A DNA stretch of 64,000 nt from the NCBI GenBank assembly GCA_009767595.1, contig VSDK01004557.1:70492-134491 (forward strand), in the 5' to 3' direction. The notes beneath the pieces were generated by a model, which searched no databases, had not been told where the DNA came from, and saw nothing but the letters and a program-made list of their open reading frames with translations. Below are positions 1 through 11,080 of the stretch, piece after piece (the stretch's first letter is position 1; each line of letters begins with the position of its first letter). This DNA is from Symbiodinium kawagutii. Its lineage: Eukaryota; Sar; Dinophyceae; Suessiales; Symbiodiniaceae. The position numbers were made by a program, and so were the translations under genes.

Positions 1-640
1 TGCAAGATATTTCCAGCTCATGGTTTGTGCATGGTCGATGATTTGGGTCGGTGACGCCCAAAGGATAGACCACAAATGGCACAATATTCCAAGCCGGCCA
101 CAAGCAACTTCCGATATATCTTTTTCGAGAAAAGCAAGTGCCAACCTTGATGTGCCAGCTGCGCACCCGAAAAAAAGAAAAACCAAAGGTTCAACAGCAA
201 CGAGTTGAAATCAAAAGACTTCCACAATGGCCACTGGCAACACTCAGTATCAATATGATTACAGGCCCTGCAAGACCCCCACGGTGGCCAGGAACCTACA
301 TATCGACTTCCATGACCACCGTCCTGCTGTCAAAATGAACCAACACCCTTTGTTGTATCTGATGAGGGTGCAGTTAAGCACCTTAGCCCAACGTTAGGTT
401 CATCCCTCATCGCCAGTTCTGCTTACCAAAAAACGGCCCACTTAGAGTTGTTTTTTTTCCGGGGCGTCTCAATCTTTGACTTGATTGGATACCTCAATAG
501 ATAGTTGACGAATAGTTGATGATAGTTACTTGATTAATTACCTCAATAGATAGTTCATATGATTTGATCAATTTGCTGCTTTAAGCATCTTGCTGATATC
601 ATTTGATCGATTTATCACGATTTATCCAATCCATTATTCT
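1..640. other. No gene seen; short local repeats
   Basis: I see no convincing coding segment. Between about 487 and 660 there are diverged local duplications: TACCTCAATAGATAGTT occurs twice about 50 bp apart, and GATTTATCATGATTTATCC-like words recur. Open frames here are short and carry no motif. Confidence 0.5.
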
Positions 641-740
641 TGATTTATCATGATTTATCCATATTATTTGCTCCATTTCTATCCCATCCACTTGGACCCC
701 ATGGAACATCCATCACCGGTCTCCACAGTGGCCGCGGCAC

Positions 741-834
741 CCGGAAGTAGTCCAACTCCTCGGGCGGAATGCCGCAGGTGGCGGCCGCCCGGAGCTCCTT
801 GGAGCGCGCGTCCATCTCCTTCTTGTCCAGGAAC
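741..834 (-). CDS. Single exon, product unknown
   Basis: On the minus strand a 94-bp segment lies between an acceptor (GCGCAG before 834) and a GT donor (CGG|GTGCCG after 741). It encodes 31 residues rich in charged amino acids, including FLDKKEMDARSKELR and then IPPEELDYFR, with strongly G/C-ending codons. The frame stays open on both sides (648-983), but the downstream part is degenerate repeat. I recognise no domain. It may belong to the same transcription unit as the other minus-strand exons to about 7.2 kb; that link is inference. Confidence 0.5.
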
Positions 835-867
835 CTGCGCCCAAGCCAGGGAGTGGCATCCCAAGGC

Positions 868-985
868 AGGCATCCATAGGGGCATCCGTTAAGGCACCCG
901 TGGGCATCCGTTAAGGCATCCACATGGGGGCATCCATGGGGACATCCATCAGGGCATCCAGTAAGGCATCCCAAGGCATCCATCT
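868..985. repeat. Degenerate GGCATCC repeat tract
   Basis: The heptamer GGCATCC, or a close variant (GGCACCC, GACATCC), recurs about ten times in 118 bp with irregular 5-12 bp spacers such as GTTAA and CATGG. It directly follows the exon-like segment at 741-834 and keeps a minus-strand frame open, giving Gly/Cys/Asp-rich translation that is probably not protein. Confidence 0.75.
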
Positions 986-1008
986 AGACATGACTACTCT
1001 CAGGTTAA

Positions 1009-1437
1009 CTAAGTGTGGGTGCCACATGGTGCCAGCATTTCTGGAAGTTCTTGAACTGTGCTATGACCCAGTGTAACGGTCAAGTCACACCTACCTTCAA
1101 GCAACAGCTTCGTCATGAATCCGGGCCTCTTATCACAAAACCACATCAAGCAGCTTCCAACGATTTCGGGAAACTCCTCGACGTGCCGATGCCTATGACT
1201 GACATGTCCCACCACGTGTGACCACGGCAGCCTCCGGGCAGAGTGCAGGCTCTCTCCGAGCGACATGGTCTCAGAGCGCTCCTTCCCGTTGTACGCCGTG
1301 GCTTCCATGTCTGCCTGGTTGCAGGAAGCGTTACATGCGATTTCAACACCACTTTGCCCAAAAAGAAGCGAGCAAACATGAGTGAGCTCAACATCTGAAG
1401 CATCTATACAAAGCGATGGGGAAAGACAGTTGAGCAT
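1009..1437 (-). CDS. Possible exon(s), product unknown
   Basis: A 142-codon open frame on the minus strand with varied composition (segments such as EATAYNGKERSETMSLGE and MWFCDKRPGFMTKLLLEG). No domain is recognised and exon edges could not be fixed. Competing frames on both strands are shorter. Low-confidence call. Confidence 0.25.
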   Translation of the reverse strand: MLNCLSPSLCIDASDVELTHVCSLLFGQSGVEIACNASCNQADMEATAYNGKERSETMSLGESLHSARRLPWSHVVGHVSHRHRHVEEFPEIVGSCLMWFCDKRPGFMTKLLLEGRCDLTVTLGHSTVQELPEMLAPCGTHT

Positions 1438-1907
1438 TGGTAGGAAGTGTAGCTGCGAGAAATTTATGAGATCGGTGGCTGAACTGTAAGCGAGATGTCA
1501 GAAAATGTCAGAAGAATCTTGGGATCCAATCATCAAACGTTGGCGTGTGCTGCCTCATTGAGTCGGCCGATTCTGAGCTCTGAATATCGGATGAACCGAC
1601 ATGTTCAGTCTCCATGATGACTCACTATTATCCCCCCAAGAGGCACAGTACTTGGTCGCAAAGTCAAGAGACCTGGAGGGCCTGTAGCAACTCCAACGCA
1701 TTTTATCCTGTCATCAACCTGCTCAAAGCGAACTGCTGCTTTTCACCCCAGATTCCCACCAATAAGAAACTCCAAATATTCAACATGACTAAAACATCAA
1801 TACAGAATACTCCTCCAATGGATTGAAGGTATGAATCTATTCCCTCAGCCTTGGCACCATCTGACCTCTTTGGGGAGCCCCAAAGAGGGGAGTTCCCAGC
1901 GCCGCGC

Positions 1908-1978
1908 CTCATCTGATCGGCTACTGGAAGTGAAGCCCAGCTGATGGACGATGTACAGCAACTCTTCCGCCCGTAGAC
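1908..1978 (-). CDS. Single exon with EF-hand-like helix
   Basis: A 71-bp minus-strand segment bounded by an acceptor (GCCCAG before 1978) and an AG|GC donor (GATGAG|GCGCGG after 1908). It encodes LRAEELLYIVHQLGF followed by TSSSRSDE. The pattern of charged and hydrophobic residues (LRAEELLxIVxxLGF) resembles the helix after an EF-hand loop or a similar two-helix repeat. It could belong with the EF-hand exons at 5.9-6.7 kb, which are transcribed towards it, but about 4 kb separates them. Confidence 0.4.
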
Positions 1979-1999
1979 CTGGGCGGTGGGACCGGCACA

Positions 2000-3105
2000 G
2001 GTGAGACCTGGCCCGGGGATCACAGCGACCCGCACCTTGCACCTCTGGAGGACTTGGACTATATACAACATGAAGGTAAATCAAAAAGGTATGTTCATTT
2101 TGGCGAATCAAAATTATACCTGCCAAACAAGGTCCAAACAGATTTCTACGGGGCATGCCTCAAAAATTACGATCCTGAAACGAACAGAGACCGACGGATC
2201 GCAGCCACCTTCAAACAATGCTTAGTAGACATGGGGTCAAGAATGATTCGCAATTGCGCTTGATTATAGTGGTTGGCAATCGTGGCTATCCATACAACAG
2301 TCGCTAGATAGTGATGGTCAATGAGAATGACCACCCATGATGGATCATAATACGTTACTAAACAATTGTTAATCATAGGAGTTGATGAACCATAAAAACA
2401 ATCAATGCCACACCAGCATCCCAGCACTGGTGGCCAGCCTCGACCAGTCTTGCTGACGAAATGGTCAAAGAGCTCCTGCACCCTGGAAACCTGACAGGCC
2501 GTGAGCCATGGCTACTGATCATTTAAAAGCTGGTTGTGGCTGGATGTTCATATGCACCATAGCTGGTTCATTCATGTTCTGGCGGGTTATTGGTGGTTAA
2601 TAGGGGGCGAAGATCATAGCCCACAGCAATAATATGCCAACTCTGTTTATATGGTAGCAAAATGGATGAGTTGCTGGGATGGTGCAAAAATGCTAATTTA
2701 CACTGATAATCTTCCCATGAACCGGTAGCCTGATCATATTGATCTGGAACCCTTGGTGCATTTGACACTGCTCATGTCAGCGATCCGCGATTCTTCCGAC
2801 AGGAAGGCATCAAACGGAGCGGCGATGATCAAAGACACAGGACCCAGCTTGATGCCATGCTGGTTGCATCAACCCAGTCCTAGTTCCGGAGCATGAGCCC
2901 GGAAGCTCAGAATTTCGACTTTGGGCAGCTCAGTTGGGAGTGACTCCACATATTGGACAAGCCAACAGACACCATGCTGAGAATGCAACGCTCACCAACA
3001 TTGTACCCCAACACTGGCATTCTGGCTGTTCTATCGTTTTCCGTACATTTTCGAAACGGTGACAAGCTGTGGCCCACGTTGAAACACATGTAATCCTAAA
3101 CATGT
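2000..3105. other. No gene seen
   Basis: Sequence rich in CCAT/ATGG words with only short open frames lacking motifs. I support no feature here. Confidence 0.4.
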
Positions 3106-3218
3106 GGCTATGGGTCAAAACCCTGTACCTATGGTTCCCCTATCATTAACCATTGTTTTTCCTATAGTTTTGTTGGTTATTATCCCCAATATTGGTTGGT
3201 GAATATTGACCCATAGCC
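3106..3218 (+). mobile_element. MITE-like element, family 1, copy A
   Basis: A 113-bp element with terminal inverted repeats GGCTATGGGTCAA and TTGACCCATAGCC, flanked on both sides by ATGT (3102-3105 and 3219-3222). The interior shares the order of words CCCTGTACC, TTCCCCTATCATTAACCATTG, CTATAGTTTT and GTTGGTTATTATCC with the other four copies. It has no coding capacity, so movement would need a transposase from elsewhere. Confidence 0.85.
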
Positions 3219-3224
3219 ATGTTC

Positions 3225-5270
3225 CCGTCCACTGTCCGCCACCTCCCCGTCAGCTGGTGACCTGTTGCAAAGTGAAACCGGCACGCTCCCAGGCACGCCT
3301 GGGAGAGCTGATTGCTTTCGCGGCACTGTTGGATTCCTTTATTCGGGGGGATGTAAGAATGAGACCGTTCATTCATTGGATGTCAAAAAAAATAATTGAT
3401 GATTAACTGCAGGAGATAACAACCAGCAATTGGGTAGATATTTCTCTCTTTTCGGGCATGACTGTCAGCAGCCCATCGGGACGCCGGCCAAGCACGCACA
3501 GTCCACGCAAGCAAACATAACTGCTGGACCATGACCATGGGCACATTTTGCTTGGGAACCTGCAGCATGGACTGAAAAGGTGGCGGGAGGGTACCAGTCC
3601 CACCAGTCCCTGCAGCCAAGCTGCTGCTTTTCCATTATTCTGCAACGTTGTGCCAGCACGAACAACTCAGTCTCGTGGGTCAACGTAACAAATTCTGCCC
3701 AAACGGCGTGTCCTTAGCTGTGCAAGAACCAAGTGGCTGGATTCAGCAGGGGGGCCTACACCACACAACCAGATGATATAGTACAACATAGAAACATAGG
3801 ATATGCTTAACAGTGTGCATGCACAAAACGAGGCCCCCCCGACTTTTTGGGCCAATCATTTGAGCCATGCTCTTGGCAGGACAAACTGTCATCACCAACA
3901 ACAGCCTCTCAAAACCATTCAAAACCTGAAATTGGCAACCGTGGTTCAGAACGGCAACGGTTCACAATGGTGATGATACTGGTCAGCGATGGTCCATCAT
4001 CGAGATTTTCCCTGGATCTCTAAAAAATCCATAATCTTATATAACTTATGCTTCGTGATGACCGGGAAGGCATCATCGTGCACATGTGGTTGCTACCCAG
4101 CATCCCAATTCCAGAGCGATGCGTTCCACTTGTTCTGGCCGGACATGCACCTGGCGAACCATGGGGCACCGAAGTTCTCATCTCGTTTTTCAGGATGGTA
4201 TAGCATTCAACACCAAGAGCTGTGATATTCAGTGTGAACCACCCCGTGGTGGTCAAGGTTGCAGTTGATGGAGTCATCTTGGTTGATGGTGAAATTTCAC
4301 GATGGCCTCGGGTCAAGAAACCAAGATGGGATGTCGACCCACCAATATTCTGGTGGGATTGGGCCATGATTTATGAAGACTTATTGGGTTCTACATCTCA
4401 TCACCAAATGATCCAGAGTAGAAGCATGCCCATGTCCTGTTCTGCTTCCACGGGAACCCCACCTTGACCCCTTGCAAGGCTTCAGCCACATCTCTCAAGT
4501 GCGGTTGGATGCAATTACTGCTTGCACCGCGGAAGCCTTGCAATGGCTGCTGCCGAGGTGACTGAGTTGGCTATGGAAAGAATGTGGGATGTTCCTCCAA
4601 CCCCTATGGTTCAGGAAACGCCCATTTAATGAACCATTGTTGGGGCTTGTTTCTAGATATTTATTGTTGGGGCTTGTTTCTGGATTCCTGGTGATCAACT
4701 GCCGTGCATCAACAGATCGGTGCTTTTTCGGCACCGCATTGAGGAAACATCTGCCAGCAGTGGATGCAAAGGTTGGGATCCGCACGGTCTCGGAAGAAAG
4801 CCCTCAGGCACAGCTTCTCGGAATGCAGCCTCGCCAAGTTCGGCACCCCACATGTTGTGGACCAGGACCCATCATCAAAGCCACGGAATTTCCAACCCAT
4901 TTCATAGGGCAATTTCAATTTTCATTCGAAAGCCAACTTGCAGAACTGGAATGTCATACAATGTCATGTCATTCACGATTAACAATCAGCGATTTGTGGC
5001 GCTGCCATGGCTACAACAGTCTCACTACAAAGCAGTGAGGTCCCATAAGTTCACTCAGACCCTTTACCTGTTCCAACCAGCTGCCTATCACATAGATAAG
5101 CAACTCACTGCAATATGCCATTGTGAGGCAACAGGAAACTGGTCCCGTAGTAACACATGTGCACCACTGTGCGCCCACTTGATCATTACACACTACTTTC
5201 ATCTCTCACGAGCGGCGCCATCTTTTTTGGTGGAAAAATGATGTATATATATATATATAGATATCTATCT
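3225..5270. other. No supported gene
   Basis: Only short overlapping frames with no recognisable motif. A short direct repeat, GGGGCTTGTTTCTRGAT with flanks, occurs at about 4642 and 4670. A TA-dinucleotide run lies at about 5245-5262. Confidence 0.35.
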
Positions 5271-5299
5271 CCTATGATCCCACCATTCCCTGCCATGAT

Positions 5300-5540
5300 G
5301 AATGGCCACGTGCGAATACCTTTGGTTGTTGGTACCTGTGACATTGCTTGGACAGCTTCAAACATGCTGGCAGGTGCCGGCCATGCCTGGCCTCATATCG
5401 CACAATTCGACGAACTCTTTGAAGCCGATGTCTCCAACGTTTTCGTTCCTCATGATGGTGTGACACGGCAGGATGCGAAGCATCGGATGGCAATGGCCCA
5501 ACTGATGGGACTGCAGCAGCCTCTTTTGGGAGGAAGCTGA
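5300..5540 (+). CDS. Possible plus-strand exon, product unknown
   Basis: The frame reads through about 80 codons to a TGA at 5538-5540, with mixed composition including IAWTASNMLAGAGHAWPHIA, FDELFEADVSNVFVPHDGV and AKHRMAMAQLMGLQQPLLGG. A minus-strand frame at 5450-5701 is also open, so strand is uncertain. No domain recognised. Confidence 0.3.
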
Positions 5541-5902
5541 GGTGGAAGTGAAACATGCGCAGCTTTTATCGCAGGTAAAACATCGACACACATTGCAGAT
5601 GTTTCGTTCCACATTGCTTTGCCAAATTGTGATATGCAAGCGTCAAAGCACACATGGTACATCAAACGAACAACCTCGTTTTCTGCGATTGGGAAAAGCA
5701 TGCGGTATGATATTCAGTTGCAGTGCTGGTCACTTATCATCGCAAACCTATGGCACACACAAACACATGTATATTATCCATCAATGAAATATATAAAACT
5801 CATGTGTGTGATTCTGTGGGTGCGTATGTACGTGTTTCTTTGAGCATGAGCAGATGCCACAAACACGACACAGCGCACAACGCACGTGGCACCGCGGCTT
5901 GC

Positions 5903-6018
5903 GCCAAGGGTCTCTCCCCCAGGATCCAGGCCGCGCATCAGGCCGCGCACCTCGTCCTCCGTCAGCGAACGGCCCAGCAAGCGCAGCAGGGAACGGAGGT
6001 CGTGCTGCTGGATGACGC
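5903..6018 (-). CDS. EF-hand protein, exon with second half of the Ca-binding loop
   Basis: 116 bp on the minus strand between an acceptor (CTCCAG before 6018) and a GC donor (GGC|GCAAGC after 5903). It encodes VIQQHDLRSLLRLLGRSLTE then DEVRGLMRGLDPGGETLG, the classic exiting-helix/linker/entering-helix pattern of calmodulin-type proteins. Joined in phase 1 to the exon at 6324-6378 it completes a 12-residue loop, D-G-S-L-E-G-V-I-Q-Q-H-D, with Asp at position 1, Gly at 6, Ile at 8 and Asp at the usual Glu position 12. The second loop starts DPGGET and is atypical, so Ca binding there is doubtful. The protein is probably a cytosolic Ca sensor or a regulatory module of a larger protein; which one cannot be told. 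Confidence 0.7.
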
Positions 6019-6323
6019 CTGGAGCCACCCATGGGGCCACCTGCTGCTGGATGTTGGGGTCACATGGGGTCACTGGGATGTTTCTTTGGCACCCAAGCGA
6101 TGGCATGCGATGGCTGGATGTTGGGGTCATCACTGGGATGTTTGGTTGGCAAATGACCCACCGGTCATAACCCCCGTAACCAGGGTTAGTCACCCCGCCA
6201 AGGTGGGTCAGAATCCCTGTAACCAGGGTCACCAGAACTGCCCAGAGTTGGATGTTTCTTTGGACTGAGACATGCCCGGTAATGTTGCCTCACTGATACA
6301 GGCTGGGAGAACTGCTGCTGCAC

Positions 6324-6378
6324 CTTCCAGGGAACCATCGAATTCTGCGAAGAGCTCCGCCAGCTCAGCGATGTCTTC
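6324..6378 (-). CDS. EF-hand protein, exon with first half of the Ca-binding loop
   Basis: 55 bp on the minus strand, from an acceptor (CGCTAG before 6378) to a canonical donor (GAAG|GTGCAG). It encodes EDIAELAELFAEFDGSLE plus the first base of a Gly codon. This is an EF-hand entering helix ending in the loop start FDGSLEG. Phase 0 at the 5' edge and phase 1 at the 3' edge match the neighbouring exons at 6571-6651 and 5903-6018. Confidence 0.7.
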
Positions 6379-6570
6379 CTAGCGGAGTGGAGGCATCCTT
6401 CTAGCAAAATACAACGGATAAACAGGTAAACACATGAATAAGTAAAGAAGTAAATTAATGATACAATAATATAGGAATATTGTGGTTATATGTGTGTATA
6501 AGTTACTTTAAAGCATTTCCAAACATGTGTTAGCATTCGCTGGATCATTCTTGACTGTTGCAACTGCCAC

Positions 6571-6651
6571 CTGCCCTTTAGCAGCAATGCAGTGGTGGCC
6601 GTGATGTCTCAGCACTGCGTCCTTGATCATCTTTTCCAACTCAGAGTCAAT
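6571..6651 (-). CDS. EF-hand protein, upstream exon
   Basis: 81 bp (27 codons) on the minus strand with canonical borders: CCCCAG before 6651 and CAG|GTGGCA after 6571. It encodes IDSELEKMIKDAVLRHHGHH followed by CIAAKGQ, a helical segment with no named domain. Phase 0 on both sides allows a direct join to the exon at 6324-6378. Confidence 0.6.
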
Positions 6652-7137
6652 CTGGGGGCGGGGCCCGTGGTGGCAACTACATGGGATCCACCAAACCTTC
6701 CATGCCTCTCAAGTGGGGAAAATTCTTATGCCGTTTTGGGTAGCTGGGGACATCATTTTTGCGATCAGTTCCACACATCCCAAGCCTCGGGACCTCCAAA
6801 TCCGGCCAAGAACAGTTGCATGTTGATAGGTGCCACCCCACGATCAAATATTGACCCTGGCGTGAACTGATAGCTTACTCAGCTGCCAGAGTTGAGAAAC
6901 TCGTGGGCGATGCGAGTTCAGATTCAGCGGGGGAAAATTCTCAACAGCTGACTACTCTTGCTGGGTTTATTGGTTGTCCCCGAGGTTGATCTTGAAATTG
7001 ACCTTGATGAATCATCAATACATTCCTTTTAAGCAATTTCAAATAATCTAAATCTTGAAGATTATGTTCACATAATAATTATGTGATCCCAGCCATGAAA
7101 AAATGACTATGTCTGACTGGTGGATCAGCCGCCTTGC

Positions 7138-7229
7138 CTCTCCCCACGCGCCGCTTTCGCCTCGTCCACTTCTTCTCTCAGTCGCTCAGCTTGAAGCTGT
7201 TGGATCTCGGGCTCCAGTAGAAGCGCCTG
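7138..7229 (-). CDS. Coiled-coil exon, probably upstream in the EF-hand gene
   Basis: 92 bp on the minus strand between CCACAG (before 7229) and a strong GC donor (GAGAG|GCAAGG after 7138). It encodes a heptad-like stretch, LLLEPEIQQLQAERLREEVD then EAKAARGE. The phase at its 3' end (2) does not match the exon at 6571, so at least one exon must lie between; a minus-strand frame near 6700-6810 is a candidate. Same strand and proximity suggest one gene. Confidence 0.55.
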
Positions 7230-7259
7230 CTGTGGCAGTAGATTCCCCGTTTGTTAGGC

Positions 7260-8080
7260 CATGGTGCTACTTACTATGGACAAGGATGGTTGATGATGCT
7301 TAAGGATAGCTATTAACCATGGTTCTTGATTTTCAATGATGGTTGTTACCATGCTTGATGATGGCGAGTGATTGTTCATTATATATGGTGCCCTTTTGTA
7401 TGTTCAGTACTGTCCGTTCAATTGCCAATCAATCAACACAGGGAGACATACACATGCTCACGCATTTGTCCAAGAGCAGTGCTTGTACTTGACAGCTCGA
7501 AGACTGAATCCACATAGAAACATGGATATACACAAAGGCATACACATACTCAGAAGTATTACCGCATACAAATGCATGCATAGACAAACATCAATGTACA
7601 TCGAAGCAATTTAGCATCACAAATATCAACAGTACGAGTAGCAAGCACACTCTCGCACACCCACAGGTATACCGATGAACTTTATATACGTACAACAACC
7701 TAGAACAACATCAACTACACCCGATCAGCCTCATCAGCTCCAGAGAAGAGCGACCCCAACCGTTCGCCATTATCATATAACCATGCTAAAATTCACATTG
7801 ACCGCACAAGGCGGTAGCGGAAGTTTGCAGCGTCAGAAACCTATAGGAAGAGAGGGTGCCAACTGACCGCTTTAACTTTCGATAAGTCGGATGTTTGACT
7901 TCCAAATATCCTTCGACTAATAATCGTGCCAATAAACATCATCAACCGCAGTAATGACATGTAATGACCATGGTCCCTACATATCTCACAGCCATCAGCC
8001 AAATGCCATGTAATGCCCATCAACCATAGCCATTCCCATCACCATGACTTCTTGGATGTACACCCCCACGGCTCGCAAAT
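7260..8080. other. No gene seen
   Basis: AT-richer sequence with many CATA/ACAC words and short frames. Nothing is supported. Confidence 0.4.
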
Positions 8081-8089
8081 AGGGCGCAA

Positions 8090-8238
8090 CTAACCATGGT
8101 GAACTACCCCCAGCTGCACATCTGCCATGCCCTCCCTGCCATGGACCCATCGACGTCCCACCTCCGCGTAGGCGTCCAGGCGCTTCTGCCGGCACAGCGC
8201 CACCGGCAGGCGCCGCCCCCCCGCCCCGGGCTCGGCCC
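8090..8238 (-). CDS. Exon cut by an assembly gap, product unknown
   Basis: GC-rich coding-like segment on the minus strand, starting inside the gap at 8239. It reads LPVALCRQKRLDAYAEVGRR followed by WVHGREGMADVQLG. The 5' border is lost in the run of N. No domain recognised. Confidence 0.4.
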
Positions 8239-8311
8239 NNNNNNNNNNNNNNNNNNNNNNNNNNNNNNNNNNNNNNNNNNNNNNNNNNNNNNNNNNNNNN
8301 NNNNNNNNNNN
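8239..8311. other. Assembly gap (73 N)
   Basis: Run of 73 undetermined bases, immediately after a very GC-rich stretch (CCGCCCCGGGCTCGGCCC). The sequence was probably hard to read through. Confidence 0.99.
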
Positions 8312-8347
8312 AAAGAGGGATAAATAAATACATGAATAAACCAATTT

Positions 8348-8364
8348 TTATATATATATATATA
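8348..8364. repeat. (TA)n microsatellite
   Basis: Simple TA-dinucleotide run just after the first gap. Confidence 0.8.
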
Positions 8365-8497
8365 GATAGTTAAATGATGTTAAATGTAAATATTTGAATT
8401 ACAAATATATAGATCTATAAACATAGAACTCATAGAACTATCAAGATGGATGTATGTGCAGAAAGAGATGTGGAGATCCATACTTTCATGTTCACAT

Positions 8498-8609
8498 GGG
8501 TGTTTCTCGAATTGAGGGACCCCTACGAATCGCCACTGATCGTCGAAAACAGACTAAAGCAGGCTAAAACCAGGGATGATTTGGGGCACCACCATTTTGA
8601 GAAACACCC
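8498..8609 (+). mobile_element. MITE-like element, family 2, copy A
   Basis: 112 bp with inverted ends GGGTGTTTCTCGAAT and ATTTTGAGAAACACCC. The interior has CAGACTAAAGCAGG and GGGGCACC, shared with the copy at 21.4 kb. The flanks are ACAT and AGAT, so the target duplication is at best imperfect. No coding capacity. Confidence 0.75.
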
Positions 8610-8659
8610 AGATATGTGTGTGGAAAAATGTGGGGGGATACAGTTGAAATGTCTGCATA

Positions 8660-9340
8660 CTTAAACGAACATACATATGTATATGTATTGGTGGGAATTA
8701 CTGGTTTTGGGCATCGGTGGAGAATATGTAAATATAATCAAGGCATATCAAGTTTGCATGTGTAAATGTAAATATGGGTGTGTAATTGGATTGGGCAGCA
8801 TTTGGAGTAACCTTTGTACATTAATGTATGTATGCTGTATGCCAATGTATGCGATTGAATGCGCACGGAAAAACCTGCAAAATGGCGGATACATCTGCTA
8901 TTAAAAAAATGTAATCATGGGAGTACTGGTTCAATAGCTTCTAACCATGATCATGGATCATCAATCATGGTATCATTTTGTGGGAACATCACCAAGTAAC
9001 AATGAGGGTATGAGTATGTTGACTTGCAGTAAGGGCTGGTGTCTATTTATAAGCTTCCCATATCCAATCATCATATCTGGAGTGTGCGGATTAGGTAGAT
9101 GGCAACAGTGAAAGGACCTCCTGAACCACCAAGGATTGCTTCAAATGTACTAGGAGTGATTCAAGATGGGCTCGTCGGAGTCAAAACTCAAAATGACTGT
9201 TTATTACTTCATCAACGCCACAGTCTTGAGGGTTACAGTTACCAAGCCACCTTACGATGATGGTCAGTACCCTATTGATCCATCAATACCTTTGGGTTTA
9301 ACCCTACGAGTTTGAAACCTCCCAAGATCCATGGTGCCAT
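8660..9340. other. No gene seen
   Basis: AT-rich, with short open frames of biased composition and no motif. Confidence 0.4.
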
Positions 9341-9344
9341 GGCA

Positions 9345-9443
9345 TTTTCCCAGCACGCCAGGGGCGCCTCCGGACTCACTTTCCGCGTGATCAGAGATGG
9401 CCAGCGAGGCTAAAGAGGCCCTGCGAAGCCTGGAGGTCGACGC
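9345..9443 (-). CDS. Possible exon, Ser/Ala/Arg-rich, product unknown
   Basis: Minus-strand open segment after an acceptor-like CACCAG. It encodes STSRLRRASLASLAISDHAE then SESGGAPGVLG. The other two frames hit stops within it. No domain. Confidence 0.35.
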
Positions 9444-9698
9444 TGGTGGAAACCGTTGCAAGCTCGGGGATGTTCACATCCCAAACGCGGGAACATCTAA
9501 CTAATTAGTTGGGGAATTCATTAATTTATGTTTAAACTTATCATCACCTATCCAAGTTTGGATCGTTGTTGACTCAGCTTGAGTTCCTCTACTTAGAGCT
9601 AGCTGCATTATTTTCGTTATGTTTGTCGTGGTGACCCTCAACTTTGAAACAGAACAAAGGCACCAACCAAGAAAAGGATTGATTGGCAGTGCACTGTC

Positions 9699-9987
9699 TT
9701 AATTCTTCCAAAACATGCTATTGCCATGCACTTTTGAGGAATGTGGCACTTGTCTACTTGCCTTAGTTCCCACACAAAAAAAGTGGATAGGTGATGATAG
9801 GTGCCACTTCTCGAACCAACTACACTCGGGGGCCAAAGTCATTGCAAAATGTGTTTTGGAACCTACTTCCCCATGGAACCGCTCGCCACGACCCCTGTCA
9901 CGGCAGAGACCTTGCAACAACTTGTTCCCCCATGTGACCGCTAGGATTTCAGGAGGTTTCTTTAACATATCATCTTTTTGTGTTTAA
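9699..9987 (-). CDS. Ambiguous coding-like region, open on both strands
   Basis: Both strands are open for about 90 codons over the same bases. The minus frame includes EILAVTWGNKLLQGLCRDRG and reads slightly more like protein. I cannot choose the strand from sequence alone. Confidence 0.25.
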
Positions 9988-10295
9988 CCTAGTTTCAATA
10001 GCAATTCACAATGGACCGCGTGCATCAGAAGTACCAGGCGGTGGCCCTAAGTCAGAGCACGTGACCAATAGTCACAACACAGGGAGCAACCGGCATGGGC
10101 AGAGGAAACCCTGTGTTCCAGGAAGTCTGCTAAAGAGGAGGCCCGGCGCACAGTGTGTCCAGAACATCATCTTTCTGTGATTTCGATTATTTGGATCCTG
10201 TGGAGGCTTCGAACGAGGTCAAAAACGAGGTCAAAACGAGGTCCAAAAGAACCAAATTACTTCCCGCCACCCAAGCAACCCCGCGAGAGCGCGAG

Positions 10296-10391
10296 AACCA
10301 GCAGCAGCACAAGCAGCAGCACAGCAGCACGAGCAGCAGTACAGCAGCAGCAGTACAAGCAGCAGCAGCAACAACAGCACCAGCAGCAGGA
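10296..10391. repeat. (CAG)n-type interrupted triplet tract
   Basis: CAG triplets interrupted by CAA, TAC and CACGAG. The tract keeps two plus-strand frames open: one gives runs of Gln, the other mixed Ser/Thr/Ala. It follows PPPKQPRES-type coding-like sequence, so a polyglutamine exon is possible but unproven. Confidence 0.85.
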
Positions 10392-10866
10392 TGTTGGAAG
10401 AAACCAGGGATTGCTGAGAACCGGAAGGTGAACAACAGAAATAGCGGCAGGATGCTGCAGGATATATAGAAATGGAATAATGCATGACAAAGGAGAACAC
10501 TCCAAATCACAAGCGGACCGCAACAGATTATAATGAAACATGACAACGATGCTAAAAAAACACAATATGCAAAACACCAAGTAACCGCTGCAATCGCCAC
10601 GACTTAGAAAAAATAATATCCCAAACTAATTTCAAGAAAAACAGTGAACCGCCACGACTTCGAATCTTGGGTGTAGCACGCGTGCAAAATGCATACACAT
10701 TCGTTGGCCACTGTTTGCTGCAGGTCTTCTGCTCAGGCGACGCGACTTGCACGATTCAAGATCTGAGACTGTCAAATTCAAACTGTGTTAAACGGGTGAA
10801 GGCCATATGCTGTCGCATTTACGGTAAACATCAGGCACTGACCTGAGCAATTCAGCTTTTCCATGC

Positions 10867-11080
10867 TTATCCCTCTCCAGTGGCATGCCGTGATGCCTTC
10901 CAGCAATCGTCTCTATGGCATGGGCTGGGTTCATCATCTGCTACACCAGGCAACCACCGGAATTCTGTAAGGATCTGGCCCTGCACTGTGCGCGTCCGAG
11001 TGGCTTCTCTGCCAAATCGCCCACCGAGACCCGCCGAAGGCCTTAGCATACGCAGCATGGCAGCGGAGTGAAGAGCGGAG
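10867..11080 (-). CDS. Possible exon, product unknown
   Basis: Minus-strand frame of about 70 codons with mixed composition (MLRMLRPSAGLGGRFGREAT, RTVQGQILTEFRWLPGVADD) ending in a stop near 10867. A plus-strand frame over the same bases is also open. No domain recognised. Confidence 0.35.

Noticed and set aside
10187..10600. Leu/Cys/Val-rich minus-strand frame resembling membrane segments
   Set aside because: It is the shadow of the CAG tract at 10296-10391.
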